From contig NZ_JALJWV010000001.1 in assembly GCF_024169655.1 (NCBI RefSeq), positions 5,810,001 through 5,874,000 of the forward strand: a DNA stretch of 64,000 nt. The letters are read 5' to 3'. Numbering within the stretch: the stretch's first letter is position 1; each line of letters begins with the position of its first letter. Both the position numbers and the translations under genes were made by a program. Source of the DNA: Pseudomonas marginalis (lineage in GTDB: Bacteria; Pseudomonadota; Gammaproteobacteria; Pseudomonadales; Pseudomonadaceae). Under the pieces are notes generated by a model. It worked only from the letters and a program-made list of their open reading frames with translations, did no database searches and was not told where the DNA came from. Below, in pieces: positions 26,601 to 35,231 of this stretch.

Positions 26601-29453
26601 GGCTTCGCAGAGTTCGTCGATGGTGTGCAGGTCGGCGAGGTGCGCGCCCTGCCCTAGCGTGGTCAATTCATCCAGCAACGCGGTCAGTTCCTGGCGTTCG
26701 CCAGGGTGTTGTTGCCAGCGGCGCAGCAGGCTTTCGGCGTCGAGCAGAATGTCCATGCCCTGGGCCAGGAAGTTGGTGATCAGGTGCGGATCACGCTTGA
26801 TCCGCAGGCCGGTGCTCGGCGCGTCGAGCTGGGCTTGAAGCTGATGATCGAGCAGGCTTTGGGTGCGGTCGATCAGGTCGGCGGCACCTTTGATCGGTAC
26901 CAGCGGGTCGCCGTTCAACTGGCGCAAGCCACGTTGGAACAGATCCTCGGCCTCCAGCAGCAGTTCTACTTCATCCAGGTCCAGCGGCAGGCGGTGGGCC
27001 TTGTACTCGCGGGTCAGGTGATCGAGCGGGCGCGCCAGTTCGGCGATCGGCAGCACGCCGGCCATATAGGCGCTGCCTTTGAGGGTGTGCAAGGCGCGTT
27101 GCAGCTCATCGCTGACTTGCAGCGGCACATGCTCGGCGGCTTGGCGCAGGAAGTGGTTGAGGCTGTCGAGGTGGCTCTGGGCTTCGTTGCGGAAGATCTC
27201 CAGCAGCATCGGGTCATGGGGTTCGGCCGCCGGCACGGCGGTACCGCTGGCCAAGGCGTGGGCGCGCGCGGCCAGGGCGTCGACCGCATCCCGTTGGCGC
27301 TGGGCGCCGGCGGCGAAGTCGGCGATCAATTCCGGCAGCAGGGCCACCGCATCATCCAGCACGTGTTGCACCTCGGGGCCGGCGGCCACGCTGCATTCCA
27401 GCACGCGATTGAGCAGGTTCTCCACGGCCCAGGCCAGTTCCGCCAGCACCAGGGCGCGCACCATGCGGCCACTGCCTTTGAGGGTGTGGAAGGCACGGCG
27501 CATTTCGCCGAGGGCGGTTTTATCGACGCCGCTCGGCAGATGGTGGTGCAGCACCTCAAGGACCTCGGCGGTTTCTTCGAGGAACACTTCACGCAGTTCG
27601 TCGTCGATCGGCTCTTCACCGGCTGGCGGCGGCAGCAGGCTGCCGGGGCGTTGCAGGGCGGGCGGGTTCAAGCGCGAAGCAGGATTGGCCAGCGCGTCGA
27701 ACTGGGATTGGCTCGGCGCGATCTCCGTCGACAACGCGCCGTCCGGCGCCACCAGCGCCTGGCGCCAGGGCTTTTCGGCCGGCAGGTAACCCAGCGCGGC
27801 CAGGCCCTCGGTGGCCAACTCCAGCACCCGTTCGCCAGCGGCGTCGGGGTCTTGGAGCATGCGTTCCAGGTAGTACTCCAGGCCGCTGATCACGTCGGCG
27901 AAATGCGCCAACTGCTCTTCGGACGGCACTGCGTCGTTGATCATCAGTTGTTCATCGACGTAATCGGTGCAACCGCGCATCAGGCTCGCCGCGCGTGGCA
28001 GTGGAATCATCGCCAGGGCGCCGCGCACCTGGCTCAACAGTTCCGGCAGGGATTCCAGGCGCTGGCGCTCCCACTGGGCGTCGATGCAGTCGATCACCAA
28101 CTCTTTGGCTTGCTTGAGGCACTGGCAGGACTCGCGGATCACCAACTGATGAATCTGCGTCAGGTCGGTGGTGGGCAGGCGGCTTTCTTCACGGCCTTGC
28201 GGCTCGACCGTGCCGACCATCCCGGCCAACGTCGCTTCGACGTAGAGCAAGGCGCCGGCGACATCCATCAGCACCGCATCGTTAGGTTCGCGCTGGCCCT
28301 GGGCCAGGCTCAACACCACGGCAAGCTGGTCGATGATGACTTTGCGCGGCTGCCCAAAGCCCAGCACCGCGAGGGTGTCGGCGATTTGCCGCAGCGGCGC
28401 CAGCAGCGCTTCGAGGTCGCTGGTGTGTTGACGGTCGCTGCGCACGAACAGGTCGAGGCGTTCCTTGACCCGCACCAGCTCTTCGCACAACGCGCCGAGC
28501 ACCGAGCCCATGGCATTGCGGTCCGGCCCGGCCAGGCGCGCGCGTTCGGCATCGACCACGGCGCTGTCGGGCAAGGCTTCATCGAGGCCGTAGCGTTCTT
28601 TCAGGCTTTGCATGCGCGGCGTTGGCCGGGTGACTTTGGCGACGTAGAACAGCAGGCTCTTGAGCAGTTCATCCGGCGCCGGCTGGTTGATGCCGCCAAT
28701 GCCCTGGGCGAGCAGGCGCTTGAGTTGTTTGTCGCTGGCCTTGAGCAGGCTGCGCAGCGCCGGGCTGTTGGCGATCACGCCGGTCAGCATGCCCTCGACC
28801 AGCGCCGAGGTGACTTGCCACAGCGGCAACAGCGGCGCGCCCTGGCACAGCGCTTCGAGGCGGGCGAACACCCGCGCCATGTCCTCCAGGTTGCTCGGGC
28901 CGTGATCTTCACGCAGCAACCCGGCCAGGGCTTGTTGCAGCAGCAGATGCCACTGGCGCAACTGATCGCTCAGGTCGGGCGGCGCGCGTTGCGCCAGCGT
29001 CTCCTCGGGCAACGGCGCAATCGACAGCAATTGCGGGCTGAACAGGCTGGTTTCCGACAACAGGCTTTCACCGCGCGCACTGCGCAGGTCGTTGAGCAGT
29101 GGCAACACCACCAGCGGCAAGTCGCGGCGGGCACTGTGGATGCGGTCCAGGTACAGCGGCAATTGCCCGAGGGCCTGTTGCAGCAGGCGGATACTTTCAT
29201 CGCGCTGGCTGACGCGCCCGGCCTGCAGGGCCAGGACCAGGGCTTCGATTTCTTCGGCGAGCAGCGCGGCACCGTAGAACTCGACCATTTGCAACGCGCC
29301 ATGCACCTGGTGAATGCACGCCAGGCAGTCGCCGAGGGTCTCGTTGTCAGTGGTTTCGACAAACGCGTCCAGCGCCGAACGGGCCTGTTTCAGGGTTTCG
29401 GCAATGTCGCCCTTGACCCATTCGAGGGCCACGTAGTCGTGCCGATCAACCAT
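23634..29453 (-). CDS. chpA: Hybrid chemotaxis kinase ChpA
   Basis: Very large CheA-type histidine kinase (1939 aa) of the type IV pilus chemosensory system. Phosphotransfer motifs HTLKGS/HTLKGG occur near residues 655, 788, 1088 and 1226, preceded by degenerate FimL-like helical domains (HQVHGALQM near 50). A dimerisation and ATPase region follows (NAVDHGLESREARL near 1525, GRGVGMDVVHEEVRQLGG near 1618), then a CheW-like domain and a C-terminal receiver (LVVDDSVTVRK near 1820, phospho-Asp in LLDIEMPRMDG near 1867). Such proteins phosphorylate PilG and PilH. It is separated from pilJ by 163 bp containing a REP pair; pilK, which lies here in P. aeruginosa, is absent. Confidence 0.96.
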   Translation of the reverse strand: MVDRHDYVALEWVKGDIAETLKQARSALDAFVETTDNETLGDCLACIHQVHGALQMVEFYGAALLAEEIEALVLALQAGRVSQRDESIRLLQQALGQLPLYLDRIHSARRDLPLVVLPLLNDLRSARGESLLSETSLFSPQLLSIAPLPEETLAQRAPPDLSDQLRQWHLLLQQALAGLLREDHGPSNLEDMARVFARLEALCQGAPLLPLWQVTSALVEGMLTGVIANSPALRSLLKASDKQLKRLLAQGIGGINQPAPDELLKSLLFYVAKVTRPTPRMQSLKERYGLDEALPDSAVVDAERARLAGPDRNAMGSVLGALCEELVRVKERLDLFVRSDRQHTSDLEALLAPLRQIADTLAVLGFGQPRKVIIDQLAVVLSLAQGQREPNDAVLMDVAGALLYVEATLAGMVGTVEPQGREESRLPTTDLTQIHQLVIRESCQCLKQAKELVIDCIDAQWERQRLESLPELLSQVRGALAMIPLPRAASLMRGCTDYVDEQLMINDAVPSEEQLAHFADVISGLEYYLERMLQDPDAAGERVLELATEGLAALGYLPAEKPWRQALVAPDGALSTEIAPSQSQFDALANPASRLNPPALQRPGSLLPPPAGEEPIDDELREVFLEETAEVLEVLHHHLPSGVDKTALGEMRRAFHTLKGSGRMVRALVLAELAWAVENLLNRVLECSVAAGPEVQHVLDDAVALLPELIADFAAGAQRQRDAVDALAARAHALASGTAVPAAEPHDPMLLEIFRNEAQSHLDSLNHFLRQAAEHVPLQVSDELQRALHTLKGSAYMAGVLPIAELARPLDHLTREYKAHRLPLDLDEVELLLEAEDLFQRGLRQLNGDPLVPIKGAADLIDRTQSLLDHQLQAQLDAPSTGLRIKRDPHLITNFLAQGMDILLDAESLLRRWQQHPGERQELTALLDELTTLGQGAHLADLHTIDELCEALLDLYGAVEESSLAVSEQFFQEAEQAHEALINMLDELAAGQEISPAPARMQALRELLEGALDPSATGLIKSDGSRALSISELGAATARLDRHAVVDDEIVEIFLEEAVDILDSAGQSLKRWLLEPEGVAPLTSLQRDMHTLKGGARMAEIGPVGDLAYELEGLYEGLVDRRYSYSHELSQVLMASHEHLALQLDQLQQHQPLSDSSELIASVRGLRHSSPPAAQAAAAQTLGIDPELLDIFLEEAADILDSSGAALLRWQAEPNNRQEVETLLRDLHTLKGGARMVEIGPIGDLAHELEFLYEGLSSGLLVASPELFALLQGCHDRLAQMIDAVAAGLPVGSVDKLIERIKSLVHPSKEPVVPVALVTGKAETASDPTADMVKISADLLDDLVNLAGETSIFRGRIEQQVNDAQVALNEMETTLERMRDQLRRLDTETQGRLFSRQQAEAERLDYEEFDPLEMDRHSQLQQLSRALFESASDVLDLKETLERRNQDAHDLLQQQARINTELQEGLMRTRMVPFERMLPRLKRIVRQVAQELGKDVEFVVGNAEGEMDRNVLERMVAPLEHMLRNAVDHGLESREARLLAGKPEKGRVTLDLTHEGGDIVFDLRDDGAGVPLEAVRRKAIKRGLLAPDQEISDRDVLQFILQPGFSTAEKITQISGRGVGMDVVHEEVRQLGGSMSIDSTSGAGVHFRIRLPFTVSVNRALMVQCADDQYAIPLNTIEGLVRVLPHELEGHYQLDPPRYEYAGQRYELFYLGDLLHTVARPKLLGLYQPLPVLLVQYNERHVAVQVDSMAGTREIVVKGLGPQFAGVKGLSGATILGDGRVVLIIDLLAHIRARQPALPAQVVDVPLLLNVPLKKRPLLVLVVDDSVTVRKVTSRLLERNGMNVLTAKDGIDAMAVLEEHTPDLMLLDIEMPRMDGFEVAIRVRNDPRLMRLPIIMITSRTGQKHRDRAMAIGVNDYLGKPYQESVLLESIAYWSQSHA

Positions 29454-29513
29454 AACTGCTCCGCTTAGAATTCATGAGTTGCTGGTGTTCTTGAAACAAA
29501 GAGAGAGATCACA

Positions 29514-29603
29514 TGTGGGAGGGAGCTTGCTCCCGATGGCAGTGGGTCAGTCAATGAATCAGGTGACTGATACACCGTCATCGGGAGCAAGCTCCCTCCC
29601 ACA
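29514..29603. repeat. REP pair within the pil-chp operon
   Basis: Inverted arms start TGTGGGAGGGAGCTTGCTCC (29514) and end with the complement at 29603. The hairpin core is GGGAGCTTGCTCCC rather than GGGGGCTTGCCCCC, a variant of the main family. It lies between pilJ and chpA, both on the minus strand, so it is transcribed inside the operon and may set relative expression. Confidence 0.92.
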
Positions 29604-29616
29604 TTTGGATTGCATT

Positions 29617-31668
29617 TCAATCATCAGCCTGCTTGGGCGCCGGCAAGGTGAACCCCGACACCGAGCGGCGCAACTGGCTGGCCATTTTCGCCAGGTTGCC
29701 GATGCTCTCGGCGGTGGCGGTCGAGCCCGACGACGTCTGGGTGGTGATTTGCTGGATCACGTTCATGGTCAGCGAGATCTGCCCCGCCGACGACGTCTGT
29801 TGCTGCGCCGCGTTGGAAATACTCTGGATCAGCGCCGCCAGGGTTTTCGACACGCCTTCGATCTCTTCCAGCGCCACCCCGGCGTCCTGGGCCAGCCGCG
29901 CACCCCGCACCACTTCGGTGGTGGTCTGTTCCATGGAGATGACCGCTTCGTTGGTGTCGGCCTGGATCGCCCGCACCAGGGTTTCAATCTGCCGCGTGGC
30001 CGCCGACGAGCGCTCGGCCAGGCGTTGCACTTCATCGGCCACCACCGCAAAGCCGCGTCCGGCATCCCCGGCCATGCTCGCCTGGATCGCGGCGTTGAGC
30101 GCGAGGATGTTGGTTTGGTCGGCGATGTCATCGATCAGGCTGACGATGTCACCGATCTCCTGGGACGACTCGCCCAGGCGCTTGATGCGCTTGGCGGTGT
30201 CCTGGATCTGTTCGCGAATGTTGTCCATGCCGTGGATGGTGTTGTGCACCACTTCATTGCCCTTGTTGGCGATTTCCACCGAGCGCTCGGCCACCGCCGA
30301 GGACTCAGCGGCGTTCGCCGACACCTGGTCGATGGACTGGGCCATCTGTTCGATCGCGGTGGAGGCCTCGGCGATCTGCTGGGCCTGGTGTTCCGAGGCC
30401 TGCGCCAGGTGCATGGCGGTGGCCTGGGTGTCCTGCACCGCGCCGGCGACCTGGCCGGCGGTGAGGTTGATGGTGGCGACGAGGTCGCGCAGTTGGTCCA
30501 CGGAATAGTTGATGGAGTCGGCGATGGTGCCGGTGAAGTCCTCGGTCACCGAGGCGGTGACGGTGAGGTCGCCGTCGGCGAGGTCCTCGATTTCATCCAG
30601 CAGGCGCATGATCGCGTTCTGGTTGCGCTCGTTCTTCTCGGCGGTTTCCCGCAGTTGCTGGTTGGTGGCGCGGACCATCACCAGGCCGATCAGGATGATC
30701 GAGGCCAGCGCCAGCAAGCCCAGCACATAGCCGCCGATCGTATCGAAACTGCGCCCACTGGCCAGGTTTTCAAAGCCGGTGGCCAGGAGCGAGGCTTCAT
30801 CGAGCAGGGTTTGCGAGAGGTTGAAAATATTGTTCGCCGAGGCGCGGACCTGGAACAGTTGCGGCGAGGTTTCGAGGATCTCGTCCACGGAGCCTGAGAC
30901 AAACTCGAACAGCTCGGCGATTTCTGTCAGGCGCGCCCGCGCATCGTGGTCCTCGACCTGGGTGATGCGCAGCCCGGGGTTGCCCTGGAGCATGCCGGTG
31001 AGCACCTGGCCGAAGCGGTTGGCATCGCGGCCAAAGGCATCGGCAGCCTGCACGGCAGTTTCGTCACCGGCCAGTACGGTGTTGACCGCCCCCAGGATAC
31101 GCTCGGCCAGCAACGACTGACGCTGGGCCAGGGCCACCTGGCTGGCCGGGGCGCCGCGTTGCAGCAGGATATCCACGACCTTTTCCGATTCCATTTGCAG
31201 TTGCGGCACGGTTTCGGCCAGGGTCGCGGCAACTTGATGCAACGACAGCACGGTCTGTTCGCTGGCGAGGATCGCGTCGGTATTTTTCAGCAGCGCTTCC
31301 CAATCGGTCTGCACCGCCCGCATCTCTGTACGTACCGCACTCGGCGCGGCGGGCAGGCCGGTGTCCGGGTCGCCCTTCTTCAGGTAACCCCAGCGCCGGG
31401 CAAAGTCATTGCGCGCCTCCGCCAGCAACTTGAACGCGGCGGCCTTGCCGGCGGCCGCTTCGGTGGCGTTCTTGGCGATACGCTGGGACAGCACCCGCAA
31501 CTCACCGGCGTGGCCGATGTACTGCTTGTCGTAGGTGGACTGGGTGTTGAGGTACGCGAAGTTGGCGAACAGCAACATGATGAATATGATCAGCGCAATA
31601 AACAGCACGATGATCTGCGAGCGGCTGCGCGAGACCGCCTGGGGTTTGGGCGTGGTAGCAGTGGTCAT
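29617..31668 (-). CDS. pilJ: Type IV pilus methyl-accepting chemoreceptor PilJ
   Basis: Membrane chemoreceptor of 683 aa. A first TM segment at about 20-42 and a second at about 310-332 enclose a periplasmic double PilJ sensor region. A HAMP-like segment follows, then the cytoplasmic signalling hairpin with the conserved tip near residues 510-545 (DQTNILALNAAIQASMAGDAGRG). It feeds ChpA through PilI. The start overlaps pilI by 4 bp. Its C-terminal end lacks a CheR-tethering pentapeptide. Confidence 0.96.
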   Translation of the reverse strand: MTTATTPKPQAVSRSRSQIIVLFIALIIFIMLLFANFAYLNTQSTYDKQYIGHAGELRVLSQRIAKNATEAAAGKAAAFKLLAEARNDFARRWGYLKKGDPDTGLPAAPSAVRTEMRAVQTDWEALLKNTDAILASEQTVLSLHQVAATLAETVPQLQMESEKVVDILLQRGAPASQVALAQRQSLLAERILGAVNTVLAGDETAVQAADAFGRDANRFGQVLTGMLQGNPGLRITQVEDHDARARLTEIAELFEFVSGSVDEILETSPQLFQVRASANNIFNLSQTLLDEASLLATGFENLASGRSFDTIGGYVLGLLALASIILIGLVMVRATNQQLRETAEKNERNQNAIMRLLDEIEDLADGDLTVTASVTEDFTGTIADSINYSVDQLRDLVATINLTAGQVAGAVQDTQATAMHLAQASEHQAQQIAEASTAIEQMAQSIDQVSANAAESSAVAERSVEIANKGNEVVHNTIHGMDNIREQIQDTAKRIKRLGESSQEIGDIVSLIDDIADQTNILALNAAIQASMAGDAGRGFAVVADEVQRLAERSSAATRQIETLVRAIQADTNEAVISMEQTTTEVVRGARLAQDAGVALEEIEGVSKTLAALIQSISNAAQQQTSSAGQISLTMNVIQQITTQTSSGSTATAESIGNLAKMASQLRRSVSGFTLPAPKQADD

Positions 31669-32189
31669 GCGGCAACATCCATGAAGCCAGGGGCCTGCGC
31701 CAGAGCGAAGGGGCTGAAGACCTGCCAGCGCTGATCAGCGTCGAACTGGCCGCGGATAAAGGACGCGCAGGCGGGGGCGCTGGGCAACAATGCGTCTTGT
31801 GCGAAATGCTGCATACCCACCACCTCGTCCACCAACAGCCCGATAAATATGTCTTGGTATTCCACGACCAATACCCGCCGTTGCTTACCTGTCTTGGGCA
31901 GCACATGGCCGAGGAAACCGCCGAGATCCATCACCGGCAGCAGGCGCCCACGCAGGTTAGCGACTCCTCTGATCCAGGTCTTGACCCCGGGCATTAAAGT
32001 GCAGCGCGGCTCATGCAGCACTTCGGCGACTTCGCCCATGGGCGCGACAAACCACTGTTCGCCCACGCGAAAGCCGATCCCGCTCCAGCCTTGCAGGCGG
32101 GTTTCCTGGGATGGCAGGTCGGCGGCCAGCAGGCGACAGCGGCGGTCGATGTCCAGCAGCAGCTCGAAGGCGGTCTGTGACTCGGTCAT
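31665..32189 (-). CDS. pilI: CheW-like adaptor PilI
   Basis: CheW-domain protein of 174 aa coupling PilJ to ChpA. GIGFRVGEQWFVAPMGEVAEVL near residue 37 and WIRGVANLRGRLLPVMDL near 73 are the two halves of the beta-barrel signature. It lies between pilH (12 bp gap) and pilJ (4-bp overlap). Confidence 0.95.
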   Translation of the reverse strand: MTESQTAFELLLDIDRRCRLLAADLPSQETRLQGWSGIGFRVGEQWFVAPMGEVAEVLHEPRCTLMPGVKTWIRGVANLRGRLLPVMDLGGFLGHVLPKTGKQRRVLVVEYQDIFIGLLVDEVVGMQHFAQDALLPSAPACASFIRGQFDADQRWQVFSPFALAQAPGFMDVAA

Positions 32190-32201
32190 GATGGCGTGCC
32201 G

Positions 32202-32573
32202 TCAGCCGGCCAACACCTTGTTCAGGGTGGCGATCAGGGTTTCTTCGTCCACCGGCTTTGTCAGGTAATCCCTGGCGCCCTGGCGCTCGCCCCAGATCTT
32301 GTCGGTTTCCTGATCCTTGGTGGTAATGATGATGATCGGTATCGAGTTGATGCTCGGATCGTTGTGCTTGCTCAACTGGCGCGTGGCCTGGAAGCCGTTG
32401 AGGCCCGGCATGACGATATCCATCAACACCGCATCGGGCTTCTCCCGGGACGCAAGTGCCACGCCGTCGGCGCCATTTTCGGCCTTGAGGACCTGGTGCC
32501 CGTGCTTTTCCAGCATGCCGCTCAGCTTGTACATTTCGGTCGGCGAATCGTCGACGATCAGAACACGTGCCAT
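32202..32573 (-). CDS. pilH: Response regulator PilH
   Basis: Single-receiver CheY-like protein of 123 aa. Acidic pocket in VLIVDDSPTE, phospho-acceptor Asp in AVLMDIVMPGLNG near residue 52, and Lys in YLTKPVDEE near 104. The start MARVLIVDD at 32573 is preferred over an ATG four codons upstream. In P. aeruginosa PilH opposes or drains phosphate from PilG and favours retraction. It lies 46 bp after pilG. Confidence 0.95.
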   Translation of the reverse strand: MARVLIVDDSPTEMYKLSGMLEKHGHQVLKAENGADGVALASREKPDAVLMDIVMPGLNGFQATRQLSKHNDPSINSIPIIIITTKDQETDKIWGERQGARDYLTKPVDEETLIATLNKVLAG

Positions 32574-32619
32574 GGTTTTCCCCACTACATTGGTAGACGC
32601 ACGCCCTTGTGAGGTTGCG

Positions 32620-33027
32620 TCAGTGTGCTTGTTCTACTGCGGCGAAACCGGGCACGTAGGCCTTGATCGCACTCAGCAGTTCTTCCTTGCTGAAAGGCTT
32701 GGTCAAAAACTGATCGACACCGACGATGCGCCCCTTGGCCTTGTCGAACAGGCCGTCCTTGGAGGACAGCATGATCACCGGGATCGACTTGAACGCCGGG
32801 TTGTTCTTCACCAGGGCGCAAGTCTGATAGCCATCCAGGCGCGGCATCATGATGTCGACAAAGATAATGTGCGGGTGATGATCCACAATCCGGGCCAGGG
32901 CATCGAAACCATCGATGGCCGTGATGACATCGCACCCCACGTTCTTCAACAGGGTCTCGGCGGTGCGGCGGATCGTTTTCGAATCGTCGATCACCATCAC
33001 TCTCAAGGCGTTGGAATGCTGTTCCAT
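32620..33027 (-). CDS. pilG: Response regulator PilG
   Basis: CheY-like receiver of 135 aa, first gene of the pil-chp operon. Seen: VMVIDDSKTIRR near residue 10, phospho-Asp in IIFVDIMMPRLDG near 58, and Lys in FLTKPFSKEE near 108. The ATG at 33027 gives the conserved MEQHSNALRVMVID start; upstream in-frame codons are not homologous. PilG output stimulates pilus extension and cAMP synthesis in P. aeruginosa. It diverges from gshB across 239 bp. Confidence 0.95.
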   Translation of the reverse strand: MEQHSNALRVMVIDDSKTIRRTAETLLKNVGCDVITAIDGFDALARIVDHHPHIIFVDIMMPRLDGYQTCALVKNNPAFKSIPVIMLSSKDGLFDKAKGRIVGVDQFLTKPFSKEELLSAIKAYVPGFAAVEQAH

Positions 33028-33266
33028 ATCTGCTCTACCATCGCCACAGCGAATCGGTTTTCGGTGTGTACTGCCTGATACTGCCCAGAATGAGCGCCAG
33101 AAGCCTTGGAATTCAAGGGCCACTGCACCGTGGCAGTCTTTTTAGCACAGTCTCGTGGAGCAATCTATCGAGCGGCCCGCTAGGTGGTTTTTCCTTGACC
33201 CACAACAGCCGCAGCGCCACTCTGACGCCACTTTTATGCGCCCTAATTTGCTAGAGGAAATCCCCC

Positions 33267-34220
33267 ATGAGCGTTCGCGTCGGCATTGTCATGGACCCTA
33301 TCGCCAGCATTTCCTATAAAAAGGACAGCTCGCTGGCCATGCTCCTGGCCGCCCAGGCCCGCGGCTGGAGCCTGTTCTATATGGAACAGCGTGATCTTTA
33401 CCAGGGCGACGGCCAGGCGCGTGCGCGGATGCGTCCGCTCGAGGTGTTTGCCAACCCTGAAAAGTGGTTCGAGCTGCAAGACGAAATCGACAGCCCCCTG
33501 AGCGACCTGGACGTGATCCTGATGCGCAAGGACCCGCCGTTCGACATGGAGTTCGTCTACTCCACCTACCTGCTCGAGCAGGCCGAGCGCGCCGGCGTGC
33601 TGATCGTCAACAAGCCGCAGAGCCTGCGCGACTGTAATGAAAAGCTGTTCGCCACGCTGTTCCCGCACTGCACGCCGCCGACCGTGGTCAGCCGCCGCGC
33701 CGATGTGCTGCGCGAATTCGCCGCCAAGCACGGCGATGTGATCCTCAAGCCGCTGGACGGCATGGGCGGCACCTCGATCTTCCGCCACCGCGCCGGCGAC
33801 CCGAACCTGTCGGTGATCCTCGAAACCCTGACCGCCCTGGGCACCCAGCAGATCATGGGCCAGGCTTATCTGCCGGCGATCAAGGACGGCGACAAGCGCA
33901 TCCTGATGATCGACGGCGAACCGGTGGATTATTGCCTGGCACGCATCCCGGCAGCCGGCGAGACCCGCGGCAACCTGGCGGCCGGCGGGCGTGGCGAAGC
34001 CCGGCCTTTGTCGGACAAGGACCGCTGGATTGCCTCCCAAGTCGGCCCGACGCTGCGGGAAAAAGGTTTGCTGTTTGTAGGCCTCGACGTAATTGGTGAA
34101 CACCTCACCGAAATCAACGTCACCAGCCCGACCTGTATTCGCGAGATCGACAATGCATTTGGCACGAACATCGGCGAAATGCTGATGGCCGCGATTGAAC
34201 GCAAGCTACAAGCCAAGTGA
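33267..34220 (+). CDS. gshB: Glutathione synthetase
   Basis: ATP-grasp ligase of 317 aa that adds glycine to gamma-glutamylcysteine. Seen: RVGIVMDPIASISYKKDSSLAML at the N terminus, VILKPLDGMGGTSIFR near residue 158 (ATP-binding lid), and the C-terminal EINVTSPTCIREID near 285 with Mg2+ ligands. Preceded by GAGGAAAT. Divergent from pilG; the same gshB/pilG order is known in P. aeruginosa. Confidence 0.97.
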   Translation: MSVRVGIVMDPIASISYKKDSSLAMLLAAQARGWSLFYMEQRDLYQGDGQARARMRPLEVFANPEKWFELQDEIDSPLSDLDVILMRKDPPFDMEFVYSTYLLEQAERAGVLIVNKPQSLRDCNEKLFATLFPHCTPPTVVSRRADVLREFAAKHGDVILKPLDGMGGTSIFRHRAGDPNLSVILETLTALGTQQIMGQAYLPAIKDGDKRILMIDGEPVDYCLARIPAAGETRGNLAAGGRGEARPLSDKDRWIASQVGPTLREKGLLFVGLDVIGEHLTEINVTSPTCIREIDNAFGTNIGEMLMAAIERKLQAK

Positions 34221-34297
34221 CATAGAACAGCCGGACAGCCACCAACATTGCGTTATCATGCGCCACCTGTGAAACGCGCGATGTTGGTTTTCTTGTC

Positions 34298-35203
34298 ATG
34301 ACGCTCCCGTCCGATCTGCCCTTCGAACCCTCCCCAAGCGGCGTGCGCCCGGCTGATCGGCTCGGTTTTACCCTGTTTCTCGCGGCATTGATTCACCTGG
34401 TGCTGATTCTCGGCGTGGGTTTCACCATGGTCGAACCCAAGCAAATCACCAAGACCCTGGAAATTACCCTCGCCACGTTCAAGAGCGAAAAGAAGCCCGA
34501 GAAGGCCGATTTTCTCGCCCAGGACAATCAGCAAGGCAGCGGCACGCTGGACAAGAAAGCCGTGCCCAAGACCACTGAAGTGGCGCCGTTCCAGGACAAC
34601 AAGGTCAATAAAGTCACCCCGCCGCCGGCCGCCAAGCCCGAAGTCAAGCAGACCGCGCCCAAGCCCGTGGTGACCACCGTCGCGCCGAAACCGCAAAAAG
34701 CCCCGACCCAACGCGAAAAATCCAAGACCGAGCCGCAACCCGAGCCCGTCAAGCCGGCGCCGACCTTCGACAGTTCGCAGCTCTCCGACCAGATTTCCAG
34801 CCTTGAAGCCGAACTGGCCAATGAGCAACAGCTCTACGCCAAGCGCCCGCGCATCTACCGCCTGAACGCGGCGTCCACCATGCGTGACAAAGGCGCCTGG
34901 TATAAGGACGAGTGGCGCAAGAAGGTCGAACGCATCGGCAACCTCAACTACCCGGACGAAGCCCGCCGCCAACAGATTTACGGCAATTTGCGCTTGTTGG
35001 TGTCGATCAACCGCGACGGCACGTTATATGAAGTGCAGGTGCTGGAATCGTCCGGCCAGCCGTTGCTGGACCAGGCCGCCCAGCGCATCGTGCGCCTGGC
35101 CGCGCCCTTCGCCCCGTTTACCGGCGACTTGAATGACGTGGACCGCCTGGAAATCATCCGCACCTGGCGGTTTGCCAAGGGCGATCGCCTGTCCAGCAAC
35201 TGA
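34298..35203 (+). CDS. tonB3: TonB-like energy transducer (TonB3 type)
   Basis: Inner-membrane-anchored protein of 301 aa. One N-terminal TM helix at about 26-46 (LFLAALIHLVLILGVGFTM) is followed by a Pro/Lys-rich spacer (about 70-160) and a C-terminal TonB domain (about 210-290: YPDEARRQQIYGNLRLLVSI). The TonB domain transmits proton-motive force to outer-membrane receptors. No exbBD is adjacent. By position between gshB and algH it corresponds to P. aeruginosa tonB3 (PA0406), reported to be needed for twitching motility, which fits its closeness to pil-chp. Confidence 0.87.
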   Translation: MTLPSDLPFEPSPSGVRPADRLGFTLFLAALIHLVLILGVGFTMVEPKQITKTLEITLATFKSEKKPEKADFLAQDNQQGSGTLDKKAVPKTTEVAPFQDNKVNKVTPPPAAKPEVKQTAPKPVVTTVAPKPQKAPTQREKSKTEPQPEPVKPAPTFDSSQLSDQISSLEAELANEQQLYAKRPRIYRLNAASTMRDKGAWYKDEWRKKVERIGNLNYPDEARRQQIYGNLRLLVSINRDGTLYEVQVLESSGQPLLDQAAQRIVRLAAPFAPFTGDLNDVDRLEIIRTWRFAKGDRLSSN

Positions 35204-35231
35204 TAACCCCAATCAACACCAATCACTGTAT

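Noticed and set aside
26706..29468. 920-codon open frame on the plus strand opposite chpA
   Set aside because: It is exactly antisense to the well-conserved ChpA frame in GC-rich DNA, where reverse frames stay open by codon bias. It shows no recognisable domain.
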